Shown here one piece after another: positions 1 through 9,126 of a DNA stretch of 63,922 nucleotides. A program made the translations under genes and the position numbers. The number at the start of each line of letters is the position of its first letter. The stretch's first letter is position 1. Where the stretch lies: contig CAADYZ010000011.1 of assembly GCA_900753405.1 (NCBI GenBank), positions 1 through 63,922 of the forward strand, in the 5' to 3' direction. The stretch is from Campylobacteraceae bacterium. GTDB taxonomy: Bacteria > Campylobacterota > Campylobacteria > Campylobacterales > Campylobacteraceae. Below the pieces are notes generated by a model. It ran no database searches, had not been told where the DNA came from, and was given only the letters and a program-made list of their open reading frames with translations.

Positions 1-3000
1 ACAACACAAATGTCACTGACTCAAATGTAAGTAATGGTAGCGTTAATTCAAGTAACATTAGCGGTTCAAATGTAAGTAATGGTAGTGTTAATGGCTCAAA
101 TGTAAGTGGTTCAAATGTCACTGACAGCAAAGTCAATGCAAGTAATGTCACAGGCTCAAATTTAACCAACAGCAATGTCACAAATTCAAGCGTCAGCGAC
201 AGCAATATCAGCGGCGGCAGGGTGAATCAAAGCAATGTGTCAAATTCGAATTTGACAGATGTGAATCTCACTGGGGCGGACAACAATGTCACCAACTCAA
301 ACATCAGCAAGTCGAATGTCACAGATGCGAACATCAGCAACAACAACATTACAAACAGCAATGTAACGGGAAGTAATGTCAGCAACAGCAATGTCAGCGG
401 CGGTTTCATCAACAATTCAAGCTTTAACAACAGCTCGATCACGGGCGCGAATTTGACGGGCAACAACACGAATGTCACAAACTCGAACATCAGCAAGTCG
501 AACATTACGGATATGAATGTGACGGGGAATAACATCACTGACAGCAACTTCTCAAACTCAAATGTCACGGGGAGTAATGTCAGCGGCGGGACATTGTCAA
601 ATTCGAGCATCGACAAGTCGAATGTGAGTGATATGAACATCACCGCAGGAAGCAATGTCACCAACTCAAACATCAGCAAGTCGAATGTGAGTGATGTGAA
701 TTTCAGCGGCAACAACCTCGGCGAGAGTAATGTAACTAACACGAATATTTCTAACGCAAATGTGAGTAGCTCGAATGCGACGAATAGTAATGTTAGCAAC
801 TCAAATGTCAGCTCAACAAATGTGACAAACTCAAATTTGAGTAGCTCAAATGTAAGCAACAGCTCTGCAAACAACTCAAATGTTAGCAAAGCAAATGTGA
901 GTGATTCAAGTGTTAATAACTCGACAATCAACGACACAAATGTGACTAACTCAAATGTCAGCAACTCGACAATCAACGCAAGCAATGCAAGCGGCAGCAA
1001 TGTCACTGACAGCAGAGTTAATTCAAGCAACATCAGTGGTTCAAATGTAAGCGGAAGCAATGTAAGCAACTCAACTGTCAGCAACGGCAATGTTACAAAC
1101 TCAAACGCAAACAACACGACTATTAACAACACAAGCGTGAGCGGGTCAAATGTCTCAAACGGCTCAGTGAATGCAAGTAATGTTAGCAACTCAAATGTCA
1201 GCTCAACAAATGTGACAAACTCAAATTTGAGTAGCTCAAATGTAAGCGACTCTAACATCAAAGACGCAAATATCTCTAACTCAACGCTTAAAGACAACAA
1301 CATCACAACTTCAAATGTCAGCGAGAGTAATGTCAGCACAAGCAATGTCACCAGCTCAAACCTAAGCGACTCAAATGTCACTTCAAGCAACATCACCCAA
1401 AGCAACATCAGCGGCGGGCAGGTCGAAAACAGCACGATCAACAACGCTAACATCTCTGGCTTGGCAAATGTCAGCGGCGGCACGCTTAACAACACAAACA
1501 TCACCAACGCGACAATCAACGGCTTTAACATCACAAGCGACTTCTTAAAAGACAACAATGTCACCAACTCAAACATCACAAACAGCGAAGTTGTGAAAAA
1601 TGTGTCTATGAAGGGCAACAACATCACAGACGCAAAAGTCATCGAAAACTCTACATTCAACGGCACAAACATCATCGGCTCGCCAGACAATGCAACGAAG
1701 GTGAGCAACATCACCGCAGCAGGCGGCGTTGTGTGCGGCGTTAATGCTAACAATTCAAACTTCATCAACGATATTATTTGCAACAGCAATGTCAGCAACA
1801 GCAACATCACGCTAAATAATGTGTCAAATTCGAATTTGACAAACAGCTCGATCATCGGCGCGGTGGTTACAAACAACAGCACGATCAACAGCTCAAACAT
1901 CACCCAAAGCGCGGTCAAAGACAGCAACATCACCAACTCAAATGTCACAAATGTTAAGCTTGACAATGTCACGATCACAAGCTCAAACTTAACAGCAAAA
2001 GAGAACACTCCGGGGCAGAATGTCAGCGTCACAGACGAAGACTTAGTCATTAACGATGTTACGATCAAAGACAGCAACCTCACACTTGCTCACGCAACAG
2101 GCAACGCGAGTGCGAATGTGACTTTGAGTAATATGGGCAACTTGCACATCGAAAACACCAACTTGACGCTTTCAACCGCTGAGAAAGGCAACTCGTTTGT
2201 AAATCTCTCGTTTGACAAACTAACCATCGACAATGATGTAGTCGGCTCAAAGAGTGAGAGCGGTAACGCAACGGCGATCATCCACGCAAAAGGTGACGGC
2301 TCAAACAGCACAGGCGGCATCAACGGCAACTTTGTCGGCTCAGTCACAAACAGCGGTAACGCCAACACAAGCATCATCTTAGAGAAAAACACGACCATCA
2401 ACGGCAATGTCACAGGCTCAAACTCAACTTCTGGCAACGCGACAACAACGCTTAGCGTGACAAACGGCGCTGAGCTTAAAGGAAATGTTGTTGGTGCGGC
2501 GAGCCAAACGGGCAACGCAGTGACAAACATCACGCTTGAAAGTGCCGCAAACATCGCAGGAAATGTCACAGGCTCAGTCACAAGCCAAGGCAACGCAACC
2601 GCAGTCATCACCGCAGGCGGTGACGCAAGCGACAAAGGCGTCATCAACGGCAGCGTAGTCGGCGCACAAACTCAGTCAGGCTCAGCAAACGCGACAATCA
2701 CGCTCGACCACTTGGTGCAAGTTGGCGGTAATGTCACAGGTGCGACTTCAACTAATGGCACAGCAAACGCAAACATCAATGTCAGCGGCGCAGCACACAT
2801 CGCAGGAAATGTAACAGGTGCAAGCTCAGCTAACGGAAGCGCAACTGCTAACATCAATGTCAGCGGCATCGCAAGTGTCGGCGGGGATGTTGTCGGCGCA
2901 AACTCAGCTAACGGCACAGCAAGCGCGAATGTCTTAGCCTCTAACGCGCAAGTTAATGGCAGCGTAGTTGGCGCAAACGCAACAGGAGACGCAACGGGCG

Positions 3001-4805
3001 CGGTGACGATCACCTCAAATGACGGCAACAAGAGCGTCATCAAAGGCAATGTTACAGGCGCGCACTCAACAGGCGGCGAGGTTGGCGGCTTTGTGAATCT
3101 CTCTCGCGTGGATGTCGGCGGGGATGTTGTCGCAGCGTCAAGCAACGACAAAAACGCAAGCGGCAAGGTCGTTTTAGGCGAGGGCGTGAGCGTTGGCGGA
3201 AATGTTTATGCGTCAAAAACTAGCAAAGCAAACACAACAGGCGGCGTGATCGATATCAACGGCGCGGACTTAAAAGTTAGCGGCGACATTTACGGCGGTT
3301 ACATCGACAATGTCTATGGCAGCAACAACGAATTTGCGACAAACAACACGATTAACATCAACGCCGCGGTAAATCTACATAACTCAACGCTTTACGGCGG
3401 AGCGAACAAATTCCCGCAAGCGGGCAACGCGTTTAGCGGCAACACGCTTAATGTTTATACCGCAGGGGCGAGCGTGAAAGACATCGCAAACTTTGAGTTC
3501 ATTAACTTCTACCTTCCAAAAAATGTCACAAACAGCTCAGCGCCACTGCTTAACCTAACAGGCAGCGGTAAAACTGACCTTAGCAAGACCTTCTTTGGCG
3601 TAAAACCAGCACAAGACGCGAAAGCAGCAGGCAAGATTGATGTGCTAGAAGACGAGAATGTCCGCGAAGTGACGATCACGCTAATCCAAAAAGACAACGG
3701 CGAGCTTGTGCTTGGTGATCTTGGCAGAGCGGATCGACTCAACACTAGCGAGCTAAAAAGTCTTTCGACTAAATACGACTACAACTACGCGCTTTCAAAC
3801 GGCAACAGCAGCTCTAAGTTGATGCTAACGGTTGTGAAGGGGATGGCAGAGGAGCAAAAGGTGCTTTACGAGTCATCAGTCGCCTCAGTTGCACCAGTCA
3901 TCCGCAGCCACGAGCCGATTCACGATATGCTTGAAAATATGGTCCCAAATGCCGACTTAACTACAAGCGACATTATGAGTGGTAATATCGAAAGCTACAA
4001 TCTCAAAACCTACACAGGCTCATACATCATCAACAAAGGTATGAGCGCGGCACTTGGTTTTGGACGCACAACGGAAAATGAGCTTTACTATGGTGCATTC
4101 TTAGACCTTGGCTACTCAGACTACGACACCTACAACGACTTTAACGGCAAAGAGGTTAAAGGGCAGGGTAAATCACGCTACTTTGGCGGCGGTTTGTTTG
4201 CAAAATGGTTCTTTGGTAGCGAGCTAAACAACTACATCCACCTCACAGGACGCGTTGGACAAAGTAAGTCAGAGTATGACACAAATGTGGATAGCGGCAG
4301 CTACAACAAAGCAGCGGTTGTCGAAAACTTCACGCTCAACCGCTTCTACTACGGCGCGACACTTGAAATCGGACACAAGTTTGACAATGTCTGGGAGGAC
4401 GGCGCGTTGGAGGTTTATGCGCGCGGTGCATTTACAAATGTCGCTAAGGCTGACGGCGTGCAGATCGGCAGCGACAAATTCGACATCGCAACCATCGACT
4501 CACTCATCGCTCGCGGCGGTTTGAGATATCTCGAAAAGTTCAGCAAAACTTGGACAGGTTTCATCGACATTGCATTTGAGCGTGAATTTGACGGCGAAGC
4601 AGACGGTAAAAGCTCAGGCTTTACCGAGTCGTTTGCGCAAAGCTACCTCGCACCAAGCCTTAAAGGCAACAGCGGTGTAGCCGCAGTCGGCGTGACATAC
4701 GAAACAAACGGCAGACAAGGCTTCGTGGTAAATATCAAAGTTCAAGGCTCAGCTGGTAAAAACAGAGGCTATGGCGGCGGGTTTGATGTTCAATACAAAT
4801 TCTAA
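1..4805 (+). CDS. Giant Asn-rich pentapeptide-repeat autotransporter, 5' end outside window
   Basis: The frame is open from position 3, so the gene begins upstream; a GTG at 222 is only an internal valine. The visible part (about 1600 residues) has three zones. First come hundreds of residues of five-residue units of the type S-N-(V/I/L)-(S/T)-(N/S/G), which match the A(N/D)LXX pentapeptide pattern of right-handed beta-helices. Next (about 2080-3290) are longer repeats of about 24-26 residues of the GNVTGA...GNA type. Last is a C-terminal beta-barrel from about nt 3960 ending in Phe (DVQYKF), as in type V secretion. Most units carry an N-X-S/T sequon, some with Asp or Glu two residues before the Asn. 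It is probably a surface-exposed adhesin or stalk secreted through its own barrel. The barrel and secretion class are solid; the adhesin role is inferred. Confidence 0.88.
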   Translation, partial: NTNVTDSNVSNGSVNSSNISGSNVSNGSVNGSNVSGSNVTDSKVNASNVTGSNLTNSNVTNSSVSDSNISGGRVNQSNVSNSNLTDVNLTGADNNVTNSNISKSNVTDANISNNNITNSNVTGSNVSNSNVSGGFINNSSFNNSSITGANLTGNNTNVTNSNISKSNITDMNVTGNNITDSNFSNSNVTGSNVSGGTLSNSSIDKSNVSDMNITAGSNVTNSNISKSNVSDVNFSGNNLGESNVTNTNISNANVSSSNATNSNVSNSNVSSTNVTNSNLSSSNVSNSSANNSNVSKANVSDSSVNNSTINDTNVTNSNVSNSTINASNASGSNVTDSRVNSSNISGSNVSGSNVSNSTVSNGNVTNSNANNTTINNTSVSGSNVSNGSVNASNVSNSNVSSTNVTNSNLSSSNVSDSNIKDANISNSTLKDNNITTSNVSESNVSTSNVTSSNLSDSNVTSSNITQSNISGGQVENSTINNANISGLANVSGGTLNNTNITNATINGFNITSDFLKDNNVTNSNITNSEVVKNVSMKGNNITDAKVIENSTFNGTNIIGSPDNATKVSNITAAGGVVCGVNANNSNFINDIICNSNVSNSNITLNNVSNSNLTNSSIIGAVVTNNSTINSSNITQSAVKDSNITNSNVTNVKLDNVTITSSNLTAKENTPGQNVSVTDEDLVINDVTIKDSNLTLAHATGNASANVTLSNMGNLHIENTNLTLSTAEKGNSFVNLSFDKLTIDNDVVGSKSESGNATAIIHAKGDGSNSTGGINGNFVGSVTNSGNANTSIILEKNTTINGNVTGSNSTSGNATTTLSVTNGAELKGNVVGAASQTGNAVTNITLESAANIAGNVTGSVTSQGNATAVITAGGDASDKGVINGSVVGAQTQSGSANATITLDHLVQVGGNVTGATSTNGTANANINVSGAAHIAGNVTGASSANGSATANINVSGIASVGGDVVGANSANGTASANVLASNAQVNGSVVGANATGDATGAVTITSNDGNKSVIKGNVTGAHSTGGEVGGFVNLSRVDVGGDVVAASSNDKNASGKVVLGEGVSVGGNVYASKTSKANTTGGVIDINGADLKVSGDIYGGYIDNVYGSNNEFATNNTININAAVNLHNSTLYGGANKFPQAGNAFSGNTLNVYTAGASVKDIANFEFINFYLPKNVTNSSAPLLNLTGSGKTDLSKTFFGVKPAQDAKAAGKIDVLEDENVREVTITLIQKDNGELVLGDLGRADRLNTSELKSLSTKYDYNYALSNGNSSSKLMLTVVKGMAEEQKVLYESSVASVAPVIRSHEPIHDMLENMVPNADLTTSDIMSGNIESYNLKTYTGSYIINKGMSAALGFGRTTENELYYGAFLDLGYSDYDTYNDFNGKEVKGQGKSRYFGGGLFAKWFFGSELNNYIHLTGRVGQSKSEYDTNVDSGSYNKAAVVENFTLNRFYYGATLEIGHKFDNVWEDGALEVYARGAFTNVAKADGVQIGSDKFDIATIDSLIARGGLRYLEKFSKTWTGFIDIAFEREFDGEADGKSSGFTESFAQSYLAPSLKGNSGVAAVGVTYETNGRQGFVVNIKVQGSAGKNRGYGGGFDVQYKF
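786..857 (+). repeat. 72-bp exact direct repeat, copy 1
   Basis: This stretch is identical over 72 nt to 1176-1247. The copies are 390 bp (130 codons) apart and in the same frame, so recombination between them would remove or add 130 residues without breaking the protein. Confidence 0.85.
1176..1247 (+). repeat. 72-bp exact direct repeat, copy 2
   Basis: Second copy of the block at 786-857, inside the same pentapeptide-repeat passenger. Confidence 0.85.
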
Positions 4806-4814
4806 CCCTCTTAA

Positions 4815-4839
4815 AGACGCGGTTTTGCACGCCGCGTCT
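4815..4839 (+). terminator. Hairpin after the first autotransporter
   Basis: AGACGCGG and CCGCGTCT form an 8-bp GC-rich stem with a 9-nt loop, starting 10 nt after the stop codon. The T-run after it is weak. Confidence 0.55.
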
Positions 4840-4848
4840 GCCTGCTTT

Positions 4849-4887
4849 TCAAATTCGGTTTTAGCATTTTGTCAAAACCGAATTTGA
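4849..4887. repeat. Inverted pair of the dispersed GAATTT motif
   Basis: TCAAATTCGGTTTT is followed after 11 nt by its reverse complement AAAACCGAATTTGA, giving a 14-bp stem. The same paired arrangement recurs at 49204-49242. Confidence 0.75.
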
Positions 4888-4930
4888 CTCTTCGCAACTT
4901 TTCACTTCTTAATATTAAGCAACTTTTGGC

Positions 4931-4936
4931 TAATAT
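4931..4936 (+). promoter_or_regulatory. Possible -10 box of the aminotransferase gene
   Basis: TAATAT lies 28 nt before the ATG at 4964, after a T-rich stretch, as in Campylobacter sigma-70 promoters that lack a clear -35. An AAGGGGAG ribosome-binding site follows. Confidence 0.35.
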
Positions 4937-4963
4937 CAACCCAATATCACACAAGGGGAGATT

Positions 4964-6067
4964 ATGAGTGTTTCAAAGGTGGATTTTCTAAATCTTCACA
5001 AAATTAACGAGCGTTTCCGCGCGCAGTTTGAGAGTTGCATTAGTGAGGTTTTAGACGGCGGGTGGTATCTTCAAGGCGTGCAAAACGAGCGGTTTTGCGC
5101 CAACTTTGCGGCGTTTTGCGGGACGAAATTTGCTCTCGGCGTGGCAAACGGCTTAGATGCGATCAACTTAATCATCCGCGCTTATGGTTTTAGCACAGGC
5201 GATGAGATCATCGTCCCCTCAAACACCTACATTGCCACGATTTTAGCTGTTTCGCAAAATGGCTGCACGCCCGTTTTGGTCGAGCCAAGCTTGCAAACTT
5301 ACAACATCGACCCAGAGCTAATCGAAGCGGCGATCACCCCAAAAACAAAGGCGATCATCGTTGTTCATCTCTACGGACAGGCGGTGCAGATGCGAAAAAT
5401 TTGGGAGCTAGCGAAAAAATACGGCTTAAAAATCATCGAAGACTCAGCCCAAGCTCACGGGGCGATTTACGAGGGTAGGCGAGTTGGAAATTTAGGAGAC
5501 GCGAGCGCGTTTTCTTTCTACCCGGGCAAGAATTTGGGCTGCTTAGGAGACGGCGGGGCGGTTACGACAAATGACGCTGAGCTTTTTGCCAAAATCAAAG
5601 CGATCGCAAATTACGGCTCGGACAGAAAATACCACCACATCTACAAAGGCGTCAATTCGCGGCTTGACGAGCTTCAAGCGGCGGTTTTGGATGTGAAACT
5701 TCCAGCCCTTGACGCCGACAACGCCCGCCGCCGCGAGATCGCCAACACCTACTGCGCCAAAATCACAAACCCCGCCGTCACCCTGCCGCAAGCTTACGCG
5801 CAGGAGGCGTGCGTGTGGCACTGCTTTGTCGTGCGCGTGGCAGAGCGCGAGAAGTTTCAAGCCTACTTGCACGAAAACGGCGTCCAAACACTCATCCACT
5901 ATCCAACGCCGCCGCACAAACAAGGCGCTTACAGTGAGTGGCGCGAGCGAAGTTACCCGCTTAGCGAGCGGATCCATGCAAGCGTCATCAGCCTGCCGAT
6001 CTCGCCGGTTTTGACAGACAAAGAGGTTGAAAGAGTCATCGAGGTTGTTAATGGCTACCGAGCCTAA
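4964..6067 (+). CDS. DegT/DnrJ/EryC1 sugar aminotransferase, FdtB/QdtB type
   Basis: A 367-residue PLP-dependent aminotransferase predicted to convert a dTDP-3-keto-6-deoxyhexose to the 3-amino sugar (Fuc3N or Qui3N series) in the cytoplasm. The family blocks are clear: an N-terminal VLDGGWYLQG segment, GVANGLDA, VHLYGQ, EDSAQAHGA, and FSFYPGKNLG, which holds the PLP-binding lysine. Length is normal. The start is ATG with AAGGGGAG in front. The next gene, a glycosyltransferase, overlaps its last codons. The matching ketoisomerase (26378-26830) lies 20 kb away in the acyl-sugar operon, so the two probably share one pathway. The exact product (Fuc3N or Qui3N) cannot be read from the sequence. 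Confidence 0.88.
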   Translation: MSVSKVDFLNLHKINERFRAQFESCISEVLDGGWYLQGVQNERFCANFAAFCGTKFALGVANGLDAINLIIRAYGFSTGDEIIVPSNTYIATILAVSQNGCTPVLVEPSLQTYNIDPELIEAAITPKTKAIIVVHLYGQAVQMRKIWELAKKYGLKIIEDSAQAHGAIYEGRRVGNLGDASAFSFYPGKNLGCLGDGGAVTTNDAELFAKIKAIANYGSDRKYHHIYKGVNSRLDELQAAVLDVKLPALDADNARRREIANTYCAKITNPAVTLPQAYAQEACVWHCFVVRVAEREKFQAYLHENGVQTLIHYPTPPHKQGAYSEWRERSYPLSERIHASVISLPISPVLTDKEVERVIEVVNGYRA

Positions 6068-7346
6068 TTTGACGCGAATAACGCCGCGCGAGCAGGGCGA
6101 ATTTGCGGGCGAGGGCGGCGAATTTAGTGGTGCAGAAGTCGGCGGTGAAGTTGCAAACAGCACACAACCCCCAAGCGTTGCCACCCGCAAAGCCACAAAC
6201 AGCAACGAATTTGCAAAAACCAAATTTGATCTTGCCACGCCGCCGCAAAGGGCTTGCACGCAGGGCAAAAAGCGCGCTTTGCCGCCTCAGCCCAAAGTCT
6301 CCTTTTTGCTCGTTACCTACAACCAAGAAAATTACATCCGCCTAGCGATCGACTCTATTTTACAGCAAGATTACGAAAATTTCGAGGTGATTGTGAGTGA
6401 TGATTGCAGTAGTGACGGCACTTTTGCCGCCGCCTCCGCAGTCGCCGACCCGCGCGTCAAGGTTGTCAAAACCTCTTACAACGGCGGTGTTGGCGCAAAC
6501 TTGAACTTTGCCTTTTCTCACGCGAGTGGAGATGTTGTCGTTTTGTGCGGTGGGGACGACCTTGTGTTGGCGCACTTTACCACGCGCGTTTTGCAGGCTT
6601 TAAAAGAGGGCGCGGACGCGGTTTATAGCAACTTTTCAGAGATCGACTCGCACGGGAATAGGGCGCAGACGCTGAACTTTGTTTATGAAAATGCCACGCC
6701 CGCAAAGCTGCTGCGCAAGGCGTTTTTGCACGCAAATATAATGCCTTCGCCTGCGATGGCGCTGACGCGCGAGGCGGCTGAGGCGGTTTTTGAGCTGAGT
6801 TTTTCGCTGGTAAATTACGAGGACTACGCGCTTCACACGCGGTTGTTACTTGCTGGGTTTAAGCCGCGTTTTTTGGAGGAAAAACTCGTGCTTTACCGCG
6901 TCACAAAAGAGGGCGTTTCACACGGCTCGTCTGCTAGAATTCGCGCAAGACTTGAAGAAAAGGCGTTGATGGATCTGTTTTTGCAGGCGGATTTAGAGCT
7001 GGTTAAGCAGATGTTTGAGGGTGAGATTGCCTCGCTTGGTTGCACACCTACGCAGCGGAGCAAAACGCTGTTTTTGGCGGTGATGGCGCTAGATAGCGAC
7101 AACGACAAAAAACGCGAATGGGGCTATGAAACGGCGGTAAAATTTTTGGCAACGCGTGAGAATTTTGAGCTAGCCCACGCCGAATTTGGGCTAAGTTTTA
7201 AGGAGTTTTTGACCTACGCAGAGCGCGTGAAACCAAACGATGCGAAATATCACGCCAAATATCTCAAATACACCCGCTTGTTTAAAATTTTTGCCACGCT
7301 AACGGCGGTTTTGGCGGTGAGTTTGGTGGCGGTTTTGGCGTTTTAA
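6051..7346 (+). CDS. Family 2 glycosyltransferase with low-complexity N-terminus and C-terminal membrane anchor
   Basis: The catalytic GT-A domain begins near residue 81 (KVSFLLVTYNQ) and continues with VIVSDDCSSDGT, the nucleotide-sugar binding region; GGDD follows. A hydrophobic tail closes the 431-residue protein. The ATG at 6051 is preferred because it overlaps the aminotransferase stop; a TTG at 6027 is also in frame. The first 80 residues are low-complexity and include translated copies of the dispersed AAATTT repeat (KTKFDL), so this extension seems to derive from intergenic DNA. The protein is a clear paralogue of the glycosyltransferase at 34261-35352; both share the REWGY block near the C-terminus and the same tail. 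The substrate is unknown; context suggests amino-sugar glycan assembly. Confidence 0.83.
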   Translation: MATEPNLTRITPREQGEFAGEGGEFSGAEVGGEVANSTQPPSVATRKATNSNEFAKTKFDLATPPQRACTQGKKRALPPQPKVSFLLVTYNQENYIRLAIDSILQQDYENFEVIVSDDCSSDGTFAAASAVADPRVKVVKTSYNGGVGANLNFAFSHASGDVVVLCGGDDLVLAHFTTRVLQALKEGADAVYSNFSEIDSHGNRAQTLNFVYENATPAKLLRKAFLHANIMPSPAMALTREAAEAVFELSFSLVNYEDYALHTRLLLAGFKPRFLEEKLVLYRVTKEGVSHGSSARIRARLEEKALMDLFLQADLELVKQMFEGEIASLGCTPTQRSKTLFLAVMALDSDNDKKREWGYETAVKFLATRENFELAHAEFGLSFKEFLTYAERVKPNDAKYHAKYLKYTRLFKIFATLTAVLAVSLVAVLAF

Positions 7347-7408
7347 GCCTTTGCTGAGTCAAACCCTTTGCTCTTTAAATTCGGTTTTTGCAAAACCGTT
7401 AAATCCGA

Positions 7409-7855
7409 ATTTTTTTAATCACGCAATGATATTTAGCAAAACTTATTTTGCGTTGAAATAATATCCCACCTACACTTTTGCGGTTAGCAAAAGTGTCTAA
7501 ATTTTCAAAGCAAGGCTTTGAAAATTTCATTCTGTCACTCGCAAAACCAAAAATCCAAATTGTCAAATTCAAATTTGAAATTCTGTAAATTTGCAAACCA
7601 AATTCAGTTTTTGCAAAACCGCAAATGTCAAAACCAAATTTGATTTTAGTAGTTTTAATTTTTTTTTAGATTTAACGATTTTCTTTTATTTCAAAGGCGG
7701 ACTTGCGGGGTTTGAATGGCAACTTGCTCCCGTAAATCCGTCTTTAAAAATCCCCCAATCCCCCGATAACGATTTCAAGGTTGCGTAAAAACTAATCGTT
7801 TTTACGATTAATCTAATTTTTTAGGCGTTTTAAACACCAAATTTGATTTTTGCAA
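7409..7855. repeat. Composite hairpin element, copy 1
   Basis: This element fills most of the gap at 7347-7906. In order it has a GCAAAACTTATTTTGC-like near-palindrome; CACTTTTGC/GCAAAAGTG at 7473-7495; a perfect 13-bp stem with 3-nt loop at 7499-7527; several AAATTT palindromes; a G-rich/C-rich block with CCCCCAATCCCCCG; and a CGTAAAAAC/GTTTTTACG hairpin followed by TTTAGGCGTTT. The same order occurs at 16818-17370, 53295-53695 and 59092-59470. No consistent reading frame is kept between copies, so it is taken as non-coding. Confidence 0.8.
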
Positions 7856-7906
7856 ATCAAAACTGCCAACTCACCCGCGTCTCTTGCGCCAAAATTCGTC
7901 TAACTC

Positions 7907-9069
7907 CTATTTCAACGCTGCGGTGCAAACACTTTTGGCAACCACGCCTTTGTCAAATTTGCCGACCCTTTCAGCCTGCGCGCCCAAGTCAAAACAAACC
8001 ACAGGCTTGTTTATTAAAATCGCCTCTTGCGTTGTGTAAGAAAAGGTCTCGGGCGTAACCGAGGCGATGACGAAAATGTAGATGTCGCAGGTGTTTGTTA
8101 GCCAGACAAGCCTTTGCTTGTCGTAAGCCCCGCACACCGTGAGGTTATCAAACTCGCCGTCCAAATCGCTATTTCCAAAGACGAAAAACTCGTAAGGCGA
8201 GTCTTTGCAAAGCCCGAGCAGCTCGCGGACGATCTTTGCTCCTTTGTGTGGCGTGAGGTGTCCTAAAAACGCGGCGTTTAGCTTGCCCGTTTTGCTTGAC
8301 TCCGCCGCTTTTTTAACTCAGCCAACCTTGTGCGGCGCAAACCGCAACTTACGCTCGCCAAGCTCAAAAACGCGGCTTAACAGCTTTTTTGAGGAGGCTG
8401 AAAAATACAAAATCTCCGCCGCCGCTGCTAAAAATTCGCCAAACTTTTGCCTAAATTCGCCGATGTCGTCAAAGCGTGAATTAAGGCTTTTAAGACACTC
8501 GTTACACTTGCCCGCGTCCCTGCAAACGCCGCAAAATTCCTCGCCTTTGTAGAGAAGGTTGATTTGCGGGCAGGCGAAGAAAAAGTCGTGGATCGCAGTT
8601 GTGAGTTTTGTGTTTTTTGCGCGCAAAACAAACCAGTCTAACACCTCAAAAAGCCGCTTGAACCAGGCTATCATTTACGAAAATCTCCTCCACCTCAAAG
8701 TGCGAAAAAAGCGGCTTGATCTGCGCTAAATTCTCAAAGAAAAAGCCATTAACTCCGCCTTTTGAGTCGTAGTACTCCAAAGTGTAGAGTCCGCTGTCAG
8801 AGGCGTAAGAGAGGACAAAACCTCCCTTTTGCGGCGGTTACGGGCGATTTGTTTGTTTAGAAATTCGCCCGCTCCCCACCCAATTGTGATCAAAGAAAAG
8901 CACGGCTTGCTTGCAATTTTGTTAAAGTCTAGGCGCTTAAATTTACTGAGGGTGAGTTTGAAGCGGATGAAGCCAAGGAGGCGGAGGATGATGGTCGCCT
9001 CTTTGCCCTGCGGGACGCATTTTGCTTTAAAAGGTAGCTAAATTTGGGGTTACTTACAAACTCTTTCAT
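7907..9069 (-). pseudogene. Decayed GT-B (GT4-like) glycosyltransferase
   Basis: Read from an ATG at 9069, fragments of one glycosyltransferase appear in changing frames. They are an N-terminal piece, a middle piece with SYASDSGLYTLEYYDSKGG, a piece from 8674 with HDFFFACPQINLL and CGVC, and a C-terminal piece with FLGHLTPHKGAKIVREL and VTPETFSYTTQEAI typical of GT4 enzymes. At least three frameshifts (near 9000, 8800 and 8665) and one in-frame TGA (8318-8320) interrupt it. The last two pieces are in the same frame, so only the TGA separates them. The gene is very probably non-functional. It lies beside an active aminotransferase/glycosyltransferase pair and may be what is left of a larger glycan locus. 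Confidence 0.8.
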
Positions 9070-9126
9070 CCTGCCTCCAAATTGTCAAATTCAAATTTGA
9101 TTTTAGCAAAACTAAAAACCGCAAGC

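Larger units (their letters stand above)
3..2000 (+). repeat. Coding pentapeptide repeat array
   Basis: The 15-nt units encode (S/A/T)-N-(V/I/L/F)-(S/T/D/K)-(N/S/G/D) and run with few interruptions from the window edge to about position 2000. The phase is kept through occasional Gly-Gly insertions. The DNA copies are degenerate, with some near-identical blocks, so both old and recent duplications are present. Confidence 0.85.

Noticed and set aside
1..2000. CRISPR array
   Set aside because: The repeats are contiguous, in frame and coding, with no constant repeat/spacer structure. No cas genes are in the window.
227..2083. 618-residue open frame on the minus strand opposite the autotransporter
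   Set aside because: It is the antisense shadow of the 15-nt repeat; the product is a monotonous Leu/Phe/Thr repeat without a ribosome-binding site.
5543..6268. 241-residue open frame on the minus strand
   Set aside because: It lies wholly opposite the aminotransferase and the start of the glycosyltransferase, both with strong family motifs.
7591..7788. Short open frame with KGGLAGFEWQLAPVNP in composite element copy 1
   Set aside because: The other three copies of the element do not keep this frame, so it is not a conserved peptide.
7907..8164. Separate small gene for the C-terminal glycosyltransferase piece
   Set aside because: It is in the same frame as the upstream piece and separated only by a TGA, so it is part of one pseudogene.
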